64,000 bases of DNA from Providencia hangzhouensis (GCF_029193595.2 NZ_CP135052.1:1674001-1738000), one strand, 5' to 3'. Positions 19,544 through 30,218 are shown, counted from the first letter of the stretch. A program made the numbers and translations. The notes: generated by a model not told the origin, from the sequence alone.

Positions 19544-21166
19544 ATGAGCCGTAAGCTTAATATTTCACTAGCACAACTTAATTGGTTAGTCGGTGACATC
19601 GAAGGCAACTGCGATCGCATGTTGCAAGTTGTGAGTGAACAAGCACCAAACACAGATATTGTCATGTTTTCAGAGCTGTCTTTGACAGGGTACCCACCAG
19701 AGGATTTAATTTTCCGAGCTGATTTTGAGGACCGCTGTTTAGTACAACTCGACCGTTTGCAAAAAGCCAGCCAAGAAACGGCAATTATTGTTGGTCATCC
19801 ATGGTATGAAGGGGATGATATCTATAATGCATTGTCTTTTTTCTATCAAGGCAAATTGCATGCACGTTATTTTAAACAAGAATTACCAAATTACGGCGTG
19901 TTTGATGAGCCTCGTTATTTCACCGCAGATGAAAAAACCTGTGTTGTTGAATTTAAAGGTTACCAGCTCGGCTTATTGATTTGCGAAGATATTTGGTATG
20001 ACGAACCGGTTGATGCAGTAAAAGGAGCTGGCGCTGAAATATTACTGACAATCAATGCATCTCCTTATGATATTAATAAAGAACATATTCGAACTGATTT
20101 ATTAGTCGATCATTGTAAACGCACTCATATGCCAATTGTGTATCTCAATCAAGTTGGCGGGCAAGACGAATTGGTGTTTGATGGTGGCTCAAAAATCATT
20201 GCAAACAAAGGCAAGCAAACCTTTAAATTGGAAGAATTTAAAGAGCAGGTTATCACAGTGCAATTTGATGAACTTGCATTGGTGAGCGAAGGTAGCGTAT
20301 TTATTGAGAATGACCCTGTGGCGCAGGTATACCAAGCTTTAGTCATGTCTACTCGCGACTACATCAATAAAAATGGTTTTAATGGGGCTATTTTAGGGCT
20401 ATCAGGCGGGATTGATTCAGGGTTAACAGTGGCTATTGCCGTTGATGCAATAGGGAAAGAGCACGTGCAAGCAGTCATGATGCCATTCCGCTATACTTCT
20501 GAGATGAGCATCCACGACGCTAAAGAACAAGCTGATTTGCTTGGTGTTGAATTCGATATCGTATCTATCGAACCGATGTTTGATGCTTTTATGGCACAGT
20601 TAACGCCTATGTTTGAAGGAACCGCGGTTGATACAACTGAGGAAAACTTACAAGCGCGTTGCCGAGCCGTTATTTTAATGGCGATGTCAAATAAACGTCG
20701 TCGCTTAGTTTTGACTACCAGTAATAAAAGTGAGTCAGCGGTTGGCTACTCGACATTGTATGGTGATATGGCGGGTGGTTTTGACGTGTTAAAAGATGTG
20801 CCTAAAACCCTTGTCTTTGAGTTGGCTAAATACCGTAATACTATCTCTCCAGCAATCCCACAACGCGTGATTGATAGGCCGCCATCAGCAGAGCTTGCGC
20901 CAGGGCAATTAGATCAAGACAGTTTGCCACCTTATGATGTGTTAGATGCATTATTAGAAGGCTATGTGGAAAAAGACTTGTCAGTTAATGACCTAATCAA
21001 ACTTGGTTTTGATAAAGACGTGGTGCGCAAAGTTGTGCGCCTTGTTGATATTAATGAATATAAACGTCGTCAGGCGCCTGTTGGGCCACGTATTACGATG
21101 CGCAATTTTGGCAAAGACCGTCGTTATCCGATCACCTCAGGTTTTGGCCGTAAAAACTGGTCATAA
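19544..21166 (+). CDS. nadE: Glutamine-hydrolysing NAD+ synthetase
   Basis: Makes NAD+ from deamido-NAD+, ATP and glutamine in the cytoplasm. 540 aa in two domains: N-terminal nitrilase-type glutaminase (about 1-250, catalytic Cys in LLICEDIW) and C-terminal synthetase (PP-loop LSGGIDSG). The 275-aa NadE of E. coli uses ammonia and lacks the first domain, so this is the long type. The start at 19544 (MSRKLNISLAQLNW) has GGGAG upstream; 22 earlier codons have no homology. 12 nt before glnB, so probably co-transcribed. Confidence 0.94.
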   Translation: MSRKLNISLAQLNWLVGDIEGNCDRMLQVVSEQAPNTDIVMFSELSLTGYPPEDLIFRADFEDRCLVQLDRLQKASQETAIIVGHPWYEGDDIYNALSFFYQGKLHARYFKQELPNYGVFDEPRYFTADEKTCVVEFKGYQLGLLICEDIWYDEPVDAVKGAGAEILLTINASPYDINKEHIRTDLLVDHCKRTHMPIVYLNQVGGQDELVFDGGSKIIANKGKQTFKLEEFKEQVITVQFDELALVSEGSVFIENDPVAQVYQALVMSTRDYINKNGFNGAILGLSGGIDSGLTVAIAVDAIGKEHVQAVMMPFRYTSEMSIHDAKEQADLLGVEFDIVSIEPMFDAFMAQLTPMFEGTAVDTTEENLQARCRAVILMAMSNKRRRLVLTTSNKSESAVGYSTLYGDMAGGFDVLKDVPKTLVFELAKYRNTISPAIPQRVIDRPPSAELAPGQLDQDSLPPYDVLDALLEGYVEKDLSVNDLIKLGFDKDVVRKVVRLVDINEYKRRQAPVGPRITMRNFGKDRRYPITSGFGRKNWS

Positions 21167-21517
<351 letters not shown>

Positions 21518-21539
21518 TAAATTAAGTTTGTATGAAAAT

Positions 21540-21605
21540 GCGGTAACGGAAAATACACAGGAATGGGATTAGAATTGTGTATTTATTATGCGAGCCCGTT
21601 ACCGC
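21540..21605 (+). other. Long two-part stem after glnB
   Basis: Outer arms GCGGTAACGG/CCGTTACCGC and inner arms AAATACACA/TGTGTATTT, both perfect, form a 66-nt hairpin in the glnB 3' region. No T run. Possible mRNA 3' stabiliser or a palindromic repeat; only one copy seen in this window. Confidence 0.55.
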
Positions 21606-21669
21606 TAAATTAGAAAACTACGAATATTTAACTAGTTAACCCATTTTCTTCAGTTAATATGTTTCATAG

Positions 21670-21699
21670 AATGCTCTTCTAAACAGAAGAGCATTTTTT
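21670..21699 (+). terminator. Terminator after glnB
   Basis: AATGCTCTTC/GAAGAGCATT stem with a TAAAC-type loop, followed by six T. It lies between convergent glnB and hmp and may serve both. Confidence 0.9.
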
Positions 21700-21704
21700 G
21701 TGAA

Positions 21705-22904
21705 TTAATTGAGGGGTAATACCTTGTGTGGTCCAAAACATTCATAGTGAATAGCACTGGTATCGACACCCATTGCAATTAGCTGCTTACCTACGTGCTG
21801 CATAAACCCAACAGGGCCACAGAAATAGAATTGCATATTCGGTTGCTCAATCCATTCACGTACCAATTCTAAATTCATTAAACCTTCATATTGGTAATCA
21901 AACCCGAGACGATCTTCCTCTCTTGGTTGATTAAACCAAATCGCGGATTGGCTGGTTTGCTGTTTTGCTAATAGTTGTTGAATTTCGTGCCTAAAGGCAT
22001 GAACGGCACCATTTTCAGCGGCATGGAACCAATTAACTTGTGCGTTGTGACCTTGTTCTGTTAGATGATTTAACATGCTCAGCATTGGAGTTAAACCAAC
22101 GCCTGCAGAGATCAAGGTAACAGGTGTCTGGCCATCAACATCAATAAAGAAATCACCACATGGAGGGGCGAGCAGTACACTATCACCTTCATTTAATTGT
22201 TGATGTAAGAAATTAGAAACGGAGCCTTGTTCTTCACGTTTTACCGCAATACGGTAGCTACGGCCATTAGGTGCAGTGGTCAGAGAGTATTGGCGGATTT
22301 CTTGGTTTTCAAACCCCTGGTTGTTGACATAAATAGTGATATATTGGCCTGGGCGGTAATCAGCGACAGGTTGCCCATCGACAGGAACAAATTCAAAACT
22401 TGTAATCACATCACTTTGTGGTTGTTTTTGCGCTAATTTAAACTCACGTAAGCCTTCCCAACCCCCATTTTTATCCGCATTTTCTTGGTAAATTGCAGCT
22501 TCTCTACCAATAAAAATATCGGCTAAAACACCGTAAGCTCTTCCCCATGCATCAAGAACCTCTTGGCCTGGGTTGAGGAGTTCATCAATAGCCGCGAGTA
22601 AGTTTTCCCCGACGATTGGATAGTGCTCAGGTTTAATATTTAAGCTTACATGTTTTTGGGCGATTTTTTCGACAGCTGAAATAAGAGCCTCAGGAGTTTC
22701 AATATGCACAGCATATGCGCAGATAGCGTTGAAAAGGGCTTCTCGTTGGTCCCCATTCACTTGGTGAGTCATGTTGAAAATATCTTTTAATTCAGGATGC
22801 TGTTTAAACATCCGATCATAAAAATGCGCGGTCAGTTTTGGCCCTGTTTCAGCAATGGCAGGAATGGTTGATTTAACAATGGCAATGGTTTGGCTATCTA
22901 GCAT
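21705..22904 (-). CDS. hmp: Flavohaemoglobin nitric oxide dioxygenase Hmp
   Basis: Detoxifies nitric oxide to nitrate with O2 and NADPH. 399 aa (E. coli 396). Globin domain 1-140 with the haem-pocket residues of the family (proximal His in AYAVHIE), then ferredoxin-reductase FAD ([10 protein letters not shown]) and NAD(P)-binding parts ([23 protein letters not shown]). Divergent from glyA. A good NsrR-like site lies 154 bp upstream, so nitric oxide control is expected. Confidence 0.97.
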   Translation of the reverse strand: MLDSQTIAIVKSTIPAIAETGPKLTAHFYDRMFKQHPELKDIFNMTHQVNGDQREALFNAICAYAVHIETPEALISAVEKIAQKHVSLNIKPEHYPIVGENLLAAIDELLNPGQEVLDAWGRAYGVLADIFIGREAAIYQENADKNGGWEGLREFKLAQKQPQSDVITSFEFVPVDGQPVADYRPGQYITIYVNNQGFENQEIRQYSLTTAPNGRSYRIAVKREEQGSVSNFLHQQLNEGDSVLLAPPCGDFFIDVDGQTPVTLISAGVGLTPMLSMLNHLTEQGHNAQVNWFHAAENGAVHAFRHEIQQLLAKQQTSQSAIWFNQPREEDRLGFDYQYEGLMNLELVREWIEQPNMQFYFCGPVGFMQHVGKQLIAMGVDTSAIHYECFGPHKVLPLN

Positions 22905-23057
22905 ACAGGTGCTCCTGAATTATTTTCATGTTCTCATTATAGTTATGGCAAAGGGCAAATTTTTGCGATCTAAAAATATTCCTTTGTAGATTAGTTAGAT
23001 AAATTTATTTCATCTCAGCTAATCCCTATTTTTTGCGAACGATGAAGGTGATTTATA

Positions 23058-23080
23058 AAGATGTATTTTAAATACAACTT
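23058..23080 (-). promoter_or_regulatory. Candidate NsrR site upstream of hmp
   Basis: 23-bp palindrome with half-sites AAGATGTATTT and AAATACAACTT, 10 of 11 positions symmetric. It fits the E. coli NsrR consensus AAGATGCATTT plus its mirror. The nitric oxide repressor NsrR controls hmp in enterobacteria. Confidence 0.8.
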
Positions 23081-23243
23081 ATAATATTTACGTGTTTATG
23101 TAAAGACTCAAATCGGAAAAATAGGGTGGATTTAGGCACATAATGAGAAGGGAATAGCAAATCTGGATGTTTGTCCGTTAAAAATTAAAATTTGAGCTAT
23201 TTTATAATGAAGCCTTCAGAAGCAAATGAAGTGAAAAAAATTA

Positions 23244-23259
23244 ATGCAATCGTTTGCGT
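23244..23259 (+). promoter_or_regulatory. PurR box upstream of glyA
   Basis: ATGCAATCGTTTGCGT matches the PurR consensus ACGCAAACGTTTNCGT except at two positions. PurR represses glyA in E. coli. 106 bp before the glyA start. Confidence 0.82.
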
Positions 23260-23365
23260 ATATTTTTTCTTTAGGGCTATCTCAAGAGAGAAAAAGAGTT
23301 TACACTGTGTGTCATTGCGATGAATCGATTTTCAACCTATTGAATTGCTGAGGCAGGAGAAGCGA

Positions 23366-24619
23366 ATGTTAAAGCGTGAAATGAATATTGCTGACTACGA
23401 TCCGAAATTATGGGAAGCAATGGAGCAAGAAGTACAACGTCAAGAAGAACACATTGAATTAATTGCTTCTGAAAACTATACCAGTCCACGAGTCATGCAG
23501 GCTCAAGGTTCTCAGCTAACCAATAAATATGCAGAAGGCTACCCAGGCAAACGCTACTATGGCGGTTGTGAGTATGTTGACGTGGTAGAGCAATTAGCGA
23601 TTGACCGTGCGAAAGAACTATTTGGTGCTGACTATGCGAACGTGCAGCCGCACTCAGGTTCACAAGCTAACGCTGCAGTTTACATGGCGTTATTACAGCC
23701 TGGTGATACCGTTCTGGGAATGAACCTAGCACATGGTGGTCACTTAACTCACGGTTCACCAGTTAACTTCTCAGGTAAACTGTACAACATCGTGCCTTAC
23801 GGTATTGATGAAAGCGGTAAAATTGACTACGACGATATCAAAGCGCAAGCGGAAAAACACAAACCAAAAATGATTATCGGTGGTTTCTCTGCGTACTCAG
23901 GTGTCGTTGATTGGGCAAAAATGCGTGAAATCGCAGATGGTATTGGCGCTTACCTGTTTGTTGATATGGCTCACGTTGCAGGTTTGATTGCTGCGGGTGT
24001 TTATCCAAACCCAGTTCCTCATGCACACGTTGTGACAACAACAACGCATAAAACTTTAGCGGGTCCACGTGGTGGGTTAATTTTAGCTAAAGGTGGTGAC
24101 GAAGAGTTGTACAAAAAAATCAACTCAGCGGTATTCCCTGGATCTCAAGGTGGCCCTTTAATGCATGTTATTGCAGGTAAAGCGGTTGCTCTGAAAGAAG
24201 CGATGGAACCTGAATTCAAAGTTTATCAACAGCAAGTTGCTAAGAATGCGAAGGCAATGGTCGATGTTTTCCAAAAACGTGGCTACAAAGTGGTATCTGG
24301 CGGAACTGAAAACCACTTATTCTTAGTTGATTTGGTTGATAAAGACATCACAGGTAAAGATGCCGATGCTGCACTTGGCCGTGCGAATATCACTGTTAAC
24401 AAAAACAGTGTACCGAACGACCCTAAGAGCCCATTTGTAACGTCTGGTGTACGTATTGGTTCTCCTGCGATTACGCGTCGTGGCTTCAAAGAAGCAGAAG
24501 CGGGTGAGCTAGCTGGCTGGATGTGTGATATTCTAGACAACCTCAATGACGAAGCGACCATTGAGAGCGTGAAGCAAAAAGTATTAGCAATTTGCAAAAA
24601 ATACCCAGTTTACGCATAA
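23366..24619 (+). CDS. glyA: Serine hydroxymethyltransferase GlyA
   Basis: PLP enzyme that interconverts serine and glycine and charges tetrahydrofolate with a one-carbon unit. 417 aa, the same length as E. coli. PLP lysine in [16 protein letters not shown]. The start at 23366 gives [16 protein letters not shown] and has AGGAGA upstream; an ORF start at 23345 would add seven non-homologous residues. Own terminator follows. Confidence 0.98.
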   Translation: MLKREMNIADYDPKLWEAMEQEVQRQEEHIELIASENYTSPRVMQAQGSQLTNKYAEGYPGKRYYGGCEYVDVVEQLAIDRAKELFGADYANVQPHSGSQANAAVYMALLQPGDTVLGMNLAHGGHLTHGSPVNFSGKLYNIVPYGIDESGKIDYDDIKAQAEKHKPKMIIGGFSAYSGVVDWAKMREIADGIGAYLFVDMAHVAGLIAAGVYPNPVPHAHVVTTTTHKTLAGPRGGLILAKGGDEELYKKINSAVFPGSQGGPLMHVIAGKAVALKEAMEPEFKVYQQQVAKNAKAMVDVFQKRGYKVVSGGTENHLFLVDLVDKDITGKDADAALGRANITVNKNSVPNDPKSPFVTSGVRIGSPAITRRGFKEAEAGELAGWMCDILDNLNDEATIESVKQKVLAICKKYPVYA

Positions 24620-24643
24620 CATAACGTATTATTAATTACTGAA

Positions 24644-24678
24644 ACCCGCTTCTACATGTATGTATGAGCGGGTTTTTT
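24644..24678 (+). terminator. Terminator after glyA
   Basis: ACCCGCT/AGCGGGT stem with a 16-nt loop, and TTTTTT. Confidence 0.9.
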
Positions 24679-24700
24679 GCATTGAAAAAACGGAGGAGTG

Positions 24701-25852
24701 ATGGTCATTCCATCAACGCGTTGGCTAGCTATTGATTATTTTACCTACTTTTTTGCCTACAGTATTTTCTTGCCATTTTGGTCAGTTTGGTTACAAGGTG
24801 AGGGAATTGATGCAGAAATGATTGGTGTTTTGTTAGGGGTAGGGCTAGCAGCCCGTTTCCTTGGTGCGATGTTTATTACTCCTTTAGTTAAAGAGCCCTC
24901 GAAACTTATTACTGCTCTACGCTTACTCGCAGGACTTTCACTTATTTTTTCTGTCGGTTTTGCTCTGGGTTCTCACTGGGCATGGCTGTTGTTTGTAATG
25001 ATTGGGTTTAACTTATTTTTTGCACCAATGGTTCCACTGGGCGATTCACTGGCGGGGACATGGCAAAAACAATTTACCTTTGACTACGGCAAAATTCGCG
25101 TTTGGGGTTCGATAGCTTTTATTATTGGTTCCTCACTGATGGGGTATTTAGCCGGTGTTTGGGGAAATAAAGCCATCATGGTGGCCTTGATAGTAAGCTG
25201 TCTAGCATTATTACTTGGCGCAATGCTGAAACCAGCAATCATGCCAATGGGGGTAGCGAAAGCGGATGGTGGTAATAAGGTTACGTTTAAACAATTGATT
25301 GCGGATAAAAACGTCGTTAGGTTTCTTATCTGTGTTACGTTACTGCAAGGGACTCATGCGGCTTATTATGGTTTTGCTTCCCTATTTTGGAAAGAAGCCG
25401 GCTATTCAGATTTAGTTATCGGTAATTTATGGTCGCTCGGTGTGGTTGCTGAAGTCATTGTATTTATGTTAAGCCACCGTTTATTTAGGCGTTGGAGCGC
25501 TCGAAATTTACTGTTGTTATCTGCCTTTTGTGGAATTATTCGTTGGGGCTTGATGGGAGCGTTTACTGCATTACCGGTATTAATCGTGGTACAAATTCTT
25601 CACAGTGGTACTTTTACGATTTGCCACCTAGCCGCAATGCGCTTTATTAGTGCAAGAAAAGAAAATGAAATTATCCCATTACAAGGTGTTTACTCCGCAC
25701 TCGCAACTGGCGGTGGGTTAGCCGTACTGACTATTATTGTCGGATACATTTATGAGCGAGTGCCTGCTCATCATGGTGTGGTGTTTTACTTAATGGCTCT
25801 TCTCGCTGTCCCTGCCGTGTTTATCCGCCCTAAAGTGGTGGCTCAATCTTAA
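24701..25852 (+). CDS. hcaT: MFS transporter HcaT-like
   Basis: Inner-membrane transporter of the 3-phenylpropionate/HcaT branch of the major facilitator superfamily, 383 aa, about 12 membrane segments. Similar to E. coli HcaT along the whole length (STRWLAIDYFTYFFAYSIFL at the start, RPKVV at the end) and in the same place after glyA. No hca catabolic genes are nearby, so the substrate is unproven. The ATG at 24701 fits the HcaT N-terminus; a GTG at 24698 is an alternative. Confidence 0.88.
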   Translation: MVIPSTRWLAIDYFTYFFAYSIFLPFWSVWLQGEGIDAEMIGVLLGVGLAARFLGAMFITPLVKEPSKLITALRLLAGLSLIFSVGFALGSHWAWLLFVMIGFNLFFAPMVPLGDSLAGTWQKQFTFDYGKIRVWGSIAFIIGSSLMGYLAGVWGNKAIMVALIVSCLALLLGAMLKPAIMPMGVAKADGGNKVTFKQLIADKNVVRFLICVTLLQGTHAAYYGFASLFWKEAGYSDLVIGNLWSLGVVAEVIVFMLSHRLFRRWSARNLLLLSAFCGIIRWGLMGAFTALPVLIVVQILHSGTFTICHLAAMRFISARKENEIIPLQGVYSALATGGGLAVLTIIVGYIYERVPAHHGVVFYLMALLAVPAVFIRPKVVAQS

Positions 25853-25862
25853 TATTCACCTG

Positions 25863-25901
25863 CCAAGTTATAGAAGCGGTTAAGCCTATTTTATAGCTTG
25901 G
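25863..25901. terminator. Hairpin at the hcaT/fimbrial convergence
   Basis: Arms CCAAGTTATA/TATAGCTTGG surround the junction and overlap the stop codon of the last fimbrial gene. Weak candidate for a shared terminator. Confidence 0.4.
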
Positions 25902-26595
25902 TTTGGTATTGAATTTGTTTTCCAGTATCGTCAATGTAAATCATTGTTATATTTTCTCCGTGATTAATATCAGCGGTTGAAAAGTAAGTTTGTGATGAAA
26001 ATGGCTCTACCATCGAGCTTTTTGCAATAGAACGACTTTTATTATTAGCCAGATAGATATTGGCAATATTTAAAAAATAAGGGGTCGGGTTGTTGACGAC
26101 AATACCGTCTTTAGCTAAATGAAATTGGATGTTTTTGATGACATTGTTTGGCTTTTCTGTGAGGTTTGTAGGGCGATAAAAAACTTTAATTCGTGTTTGA
26201 ATGGCAAACTGTAGCATATTGGCACTATTTATTTGCTTTGGCTTTGGCGCAATATCTAATACATTTAAATAAAATACAGACTCTTTATTCGTAGGGAGTT
26301 TGTCACCAATAAAACGTATTTGTAATTGAACTCCGTCATTTGCTGCGATTTTAGTGACGGGGGGCGTTACAATAAATGGTGCGTTCGTCGTTTCTGGTGT
26401 CGAGTCCGGATTACCTTCATCCACCCAGCTTTGAGTTAATGTGGCTTGTTCACTGTAATTAGTAAGTTGAATTCTGACGGATTTTTTATCACTAGGGAAA
26501 ATAATTCGTGTTCCTTGCAAAACAAGACTTGCACTTGTTTGGAAGCTAAAAAATAGTAATGTAGCGAACCCTGTAATTTTAATGAATTCCACCAT
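25891..26595 (-). CDS. Periplasmic fimbrial chaperone (second copy)
   Basis: PapD/FimC-like chaperone that holds pilus subunits in the periplasm for the usher, 234 aa. Signal peptide to about residue 22, then two Ig-like domains. The subunit-binding pattern is visible: GTRIIFPSDKKSVRIQLTN with the anchoring Arg, NVLDIAPKP, and RIKVFYRP with the conserved Lys. The short F1-G1 loop is of the FGS type. Last gene of the operon, 13 nt after the adhesin gene. It shares operon and design with the chaperone at 30219-30908, but the two differ widely in sequence. Confidence 0.93.
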   Translation of the reverse strand: MVEFIKITGFATLLFFSFQTSASLVLQGTRIIFPSDKKSVRIQLTNYSEQATLTQSWVDEGNPDSTPETTNAPFIVTPPVTKIAANDGVQLQIRFIGDKLPTNKESVFYLNVLDIAPKPKQINSANMLQFAIQTRIKVFYRPTNLTEKPNNVIKNIQFHLAKDGIVVNNPTPYFLNIANIYLANNKSRSIAKSSMVEPFSSQTYFSTADINHGENITMIYIDDTGKQIQYQTKL

Positions 26596-26608
26596 GGTAT
26601 TTTCCTTG

Positions 26609-27691
26609 TTAATTATATGACATCACAACTGTTGCCGTACTTGAGACTTGCCCTTGAGTGACACTATTGGTGTTGTATGCATAGTAATAAGCACCTAAAT
26701 TTACTGAAAAAGAAGGGGAGATTGGATTTCCCTTGAGGACAGTAAAAATATTTGTCGCTCCATTTTTAGCTGCCACGCTATCTGAAAGCACTAACGGTGT
26801 ATTGAGATTACTTGCGCTAACTAATCGGAAGCCAACGCCTTTAGCGCCTTGGCTAATGGTATTATTCAATGTTGCTTTATCATTTGAGAGCAAATTGCTA
26901 CTGGATAAAAAAATAGATACATCACGAGAAGCATTACCTCCTGCTAAAAAGTCTTGGCAAGTAAAATTAAGTGTGAATGGCGTGTAGCCCGCTCTGGTTG
27001 CAGTTTTCACTGCATTGATGCTTACTGGGGGTAGCGAAACGACTAAACCTTGGTTAACAAAATTACAGGTAGTGAGGATTGGATTATAAGTTAAGGTAAT
27101 TGGTTGTAAGTAGATATCATCAGCACTGGTTGGCCATTGCAGCGTTAACAGAAAAGTGACTAATTTAGATACAATATCTAATAGCCACTGTAAAATTCCC
27201 AAGCTGGAAGCATCAGAGGCGAGTACGATAGGGGTAACTGTGGCGGTGCTTCCTGATACTTCGACATAGTTGGTTCCGGGTTTAGTCGCAAGCAAATTAA
27301 ATTGAACGGTAAAATTTGTATCGAGTTCACTACCTTGATGTACACCTTCCGTAAGGCCGATAACCCTATCTTTTTCTAATGCAGTGACTGTAATTGAGAC
27401 AAACTGCTTTCCACCATTAAAACCAATAGTGGCGGTTCTACCTTGGAAAGGAGATGCGATACCAATAGAGTTAGGAAAAAGTATCCCTCTTGCAGTACAG
27501 GTAAAAGTTCCAGGGTAGATGGTTCTACTATTTTTACTAACTTGAGTCGATGTACTGGTGAGCTCTGTCGATAAATCAAAAGCAAGAGCGGGAGCCGTCA
27601 CGGTAGAAGTTTGTCTACAATGTGCTGAGGAAAACTGGCTGTAAGCCAATATACTGGAAAACATCAGTGCTAAAGTGATTTTTTTCATCAT
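26609..27691 (-). CDS. Fimbrial tip adhesin (two-domain)
   Basis: 360 aa. Signal peptide ending near SSA-H, N-terminal lectin-like domain (about 24-200, unrecognised sugar specificity), and C-terminal pilin domain with paired Cys (TTCNFVNQ and LNFTCQDF) and a terminal beta strand TATVVMSYN for chaperone and donor-strand exchange. Odd: a strongly hydrophobic stretch LGILQWLLDIVSKLVTFLLT sits between the domains (about 164-185). ATGs at 27691 and 27688 are both possible; AAGGA precedes them. 8 nt after the usher gene. Confidence 0.85.
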   Translation of the reverse strand: MMKKITLALMFSSILAYSQFSSAHCRQTSTVTAPALAFDLSTELTSTSTQVSKNSRTIYPGTFTCTARGILFPNSIGIASPFQGRTATIGFNGGKQFVSITVTALEKDRVIGLTEGVHQGSELDTNFTVQFNLLATKPGTNYVEVSGSTATVTPIVLASDASSLGILQWLLDIVSKLVTFLLTLQWPTSADDIYLQPITLTYNPILTTCNFVNQGLVVSLPPVSINAVKTATRAGYTPFTLNFTCQDFLAGGNASRDVSIFLSSSNLLSNDKATLNNTISQGAKGVGFRLVSASNLNTPLVLSDSVAAKNGATNIFTVLKGNPISPSFSVNLGAYYYAYNTNSVTQGQVSSTATVVMSYN

Positions 27692-27699
27692 ATTTTCCT

Positions 27700-30204
27700 T
27701 TATCGACAGAGGTTTTTGTTCTTATCCATCGTGTTGAGTAGCGGGTCAATAACACATGTCTGTTTCCCTTTAAGCTTTATGTGCAATGCCATCGGTAATT
27801 GCTCACTTTTGATATACATCACGCCAGATTGGCCGACATAACCAATACTCTGTTGTTTAGCATCTGTGATTTCTGTTCCAAAAGGTAAGCTATCGCCACT
27901 AGCAAGAGCGCCACGGATGATATAAGTTTGTCGAGTATCAGTTTCGAGTTTGATGTAATTTACCGCCCCTTGATATGGACTTACATTTGCCATATTACCG
28001 AGCACCTCGGCGCCTGCGGTTTTCTCTGTATCTGTCAAGGTATAGGTATTGGTTCTATAGGGTGTGGAGTTAGCGACTAAAACAACACCTTGTTGATTAG
28101 TTAAAGTGGTTTTATCGGCATTGACCATCATGTCACTGGCCATTGGAGCATCAATGATGGTGTAGGTCTGTCCTGTTTCCCCTGAAAAAACAATATGTCC
28201 AGGAATAGCAACCAGAGTTCCTTTGGCGCCTAAACCCGTTTGGCGGTAATTATTGGCCTCTGTGTAAGATCCTGAAAGCGTGCTAGAGGGAAGCTGATAG
28301 CTGACGTTCCCACCAACTAAGTTATTACCACCGCTTTGGTTCGTTGCAGTTAGCGTATAATTGACTTGGTCATTTTTACCTGCAATACCACTGACACTCA
28401 GCGTAGTTTGTTGATAACGAGAGTCGGTGAAATAGCTTCCCATACTAATATTGGCGCGTTTTTCAAATAAAGAAAAAGGAACACTAAAGTTGGCATAAAT
28501 ACGAGTTTCTTCTTCGCTGTCGTAATTGCGAACACGTGAAACAGACACACTATAGGAAATATCGTTATAATTGTTTGCATAACCGGCTTGATATTCACGG
28601 CTATTACCGTTTGCATTCCAATAATCACGGTGTGTACCCGATATGAATACCGAACCATAACCATCAGCTAATTGTTGGTTTAAATTCAACGTAAATGTGT
28701 TTTTAGCACGTGAACCACGTAAAGCGTCATAATTAGTGAGTGAAAGCTCAGGTGGAATATTATTGCCGAGTTTTTCTGATAACTGGTCTTGATAAGCTTT
28801 CCAAGCGCGATAATTATCTTGGGAATAAATGGCATCAATAAAGCTATAGTAACCACTAGTGGAATAACGATATGACGCCAAGGTTAAATTGGTCGATGTT
28901 GCATTAATATATTTGTTATAAGTCAGGCGGTAGCTTTGCCCACTGTGATTTCCTGAATCCAATTTAGTATTTGCTTGCGTAATGTCAGCTGAAATGGCCC
29001 CAAAACTAAAATTCCAACCACTCCCTATAACGCCAGAATAGTATTTTTCGCTAAATAGCATTCCTGCATAAAGTGTCACTAAATTATTTAATCCATAGTG
29101 AAACTCACCTTGAGTAAATTTGGGTTGATAATGGGTATTGTCGATTTTAGTTTGCCCAGCAATAAGGCTGTAATTATAAACGCCCTGTTTGAGCATGTCA
29201 GGTACAGCAGAATAGGGCACAGTAAAGGTTTCTTGCCTTCCATTAGCTTCTTGGACAACGACGAATAAGTCACCTCCACCAGCACTAGGCTGCAGGTCAT
29301 TAAATGCAAACTCACCAGGGGGAACGCTTTCTTGATAAACCAGATTATTATTTTGGTACACGCTGACTAAGGCATTTGTTTGAGCGACACCGCGTATAAT
29401 AGGTACAAAATTTTGACTTGAATTTGGCAACATACTAGCTTCTGTTGCCAATGCAATCCCTCGAACTCGAATACTATTAAATAGGGCTGCGGGTGTATAA
29501 AAATCACCTAATTTCAACCCGGATTTGATTGCACTAAGAGGACGATAAATATAACGGGTATTGTTTTTCCATTTTTGGCTACTATGAGAGCTATGTCGAT
29601 AGCTGGATTCATCTCTAAATTGCCAAGCGCCTAAATTAACGCCTGAATTTAAGGTAGCAAAAAAATTGTCACTGCTGGTTTTAGAGTTTTTTTTCTCTTT
29701 GTAACTATAATAATTTGTATTATAAGAAAAAATAATTGCAGGTTCGCCATAATTCCAGAGACTGGGGTCAACATAGTTAGCTTCGAGTTGTTTCAGAGCG
29801 ATTTGAGGGACGGTAATATCGAGTCGTAGGTCGTTGATATTGAATTTATATTTTATATTGGCCACTAAATCATCAATAGGAATAAATGGCTGTTGTTTGG
29901 TTTGTTCAATCACCTCAGAAGATAAATTCAGGTTTAACTTCTGCACATCATCAGCAGCAAGGCTAATCAGTTTACCATCATTATTGATATCAATTTCAAA
30001 TTGGCCTTTCCAACTATTATTTACATAAAGCTCGGCTAATTGTTTACCTGATGGAATTTTACTGTCGGTATAGAATCGTGAAATATCTCCTTGTGCAGAT
30101 TTGCCTACCAATAGGGAAGTCTCAAACTCGTCCGCTATTGAGTTCTTTTGATAACTTTGTAGTCCTATTAAGATTAGGAGGTAGAGATAGTTTTCTTTTT
30201 TCAC
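27700..30204 (-). CDS. Outer-membrane fimbrial usher
   Basis: FimD/PapC-type usher that receives chaperone-subunit complexes and secretes the fibre, 834 aa, full length. Signal peptide, N-terminal periplasmic domain (FETSLLVGKSAQGDISRF), 24-strand barrel region with plug (FVPIIRGVAQTNALVSVYQN), and C-terminal domains ending in the usual Cys pair (KQTCVIDPLLN). Between chaperone and adhesin genes in the operon. Confidence 0.96.
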   Translation of the reverse strand: MKKENYLYLLILIGLQSYQKNSIADEFETSLLVGKSAQGDISRFYTDSKIPSGKQLAELYVNNSWKGQFEIDINNDGKLISLAADDVQKLNLNLSSEVIEQTKQQPFIPIDDLVANIKYKFNINDLRLDITVPQIALKQLEANYVDPSLWNYGEPAIIFSYNTNYYSYKEKKNSKTSSDNFFATLNSGVNLGAWQFRDESSYRHSSHSSQKWKNNTRYIYRPLSAIKSGLKLGDFYTPAALFNSIRVRGIALATEASMLPNSSQNFVPIIRGVAQTNALVSVYQNNNLVYQESVPPGEFAFNDLQPSAGGGDLFVVVQEANGRQETFTVPYSAVPDMLKQGVYNYSLIAGQTKIDNTHYQPKFTQGEFHYGLNNLVTLYAGMLFSEKYYSGVIGSGWNFSFGAISADITQANTKLDSGNHSGQSYRLTYNKYINATSTNLTLASYRYSTSGYYSFIDAIYSQDNYRAWKAYQDQLSEKLGNNIPPELSLTNYDALRGSRAKNTFTLNLNQQLADGYGSVFISGTHRDYWNANGNSREYQAGYANNYNDISYSVSVSRVRNYDSEEETRIYANFSVPFSLFEKRANISMGSYFTDSRYQQTTLSVSGIAGKNDQVNYTLTATNQSGGNNLVGGNVSYQLPSSTLSGSYTEANNYRQTGLGAKGTLVAIPGHIVFSGETGQTYTIIDAPMASDMMVNADKTTLTNQQGVVLVANSTPYRTNTYTLTDTEKTAGAEVLGNMANVSPYQGAVNYIKLETDTRQTYIIRGALASGDSLPFGTEITDAKQQSIGYVGQSGVMYIKSEQLPMALHIKLKGKQTCVIDPLLNTMDKNKNLCR

Positions 30205-30218
30205 GATGATTTCTTCTA

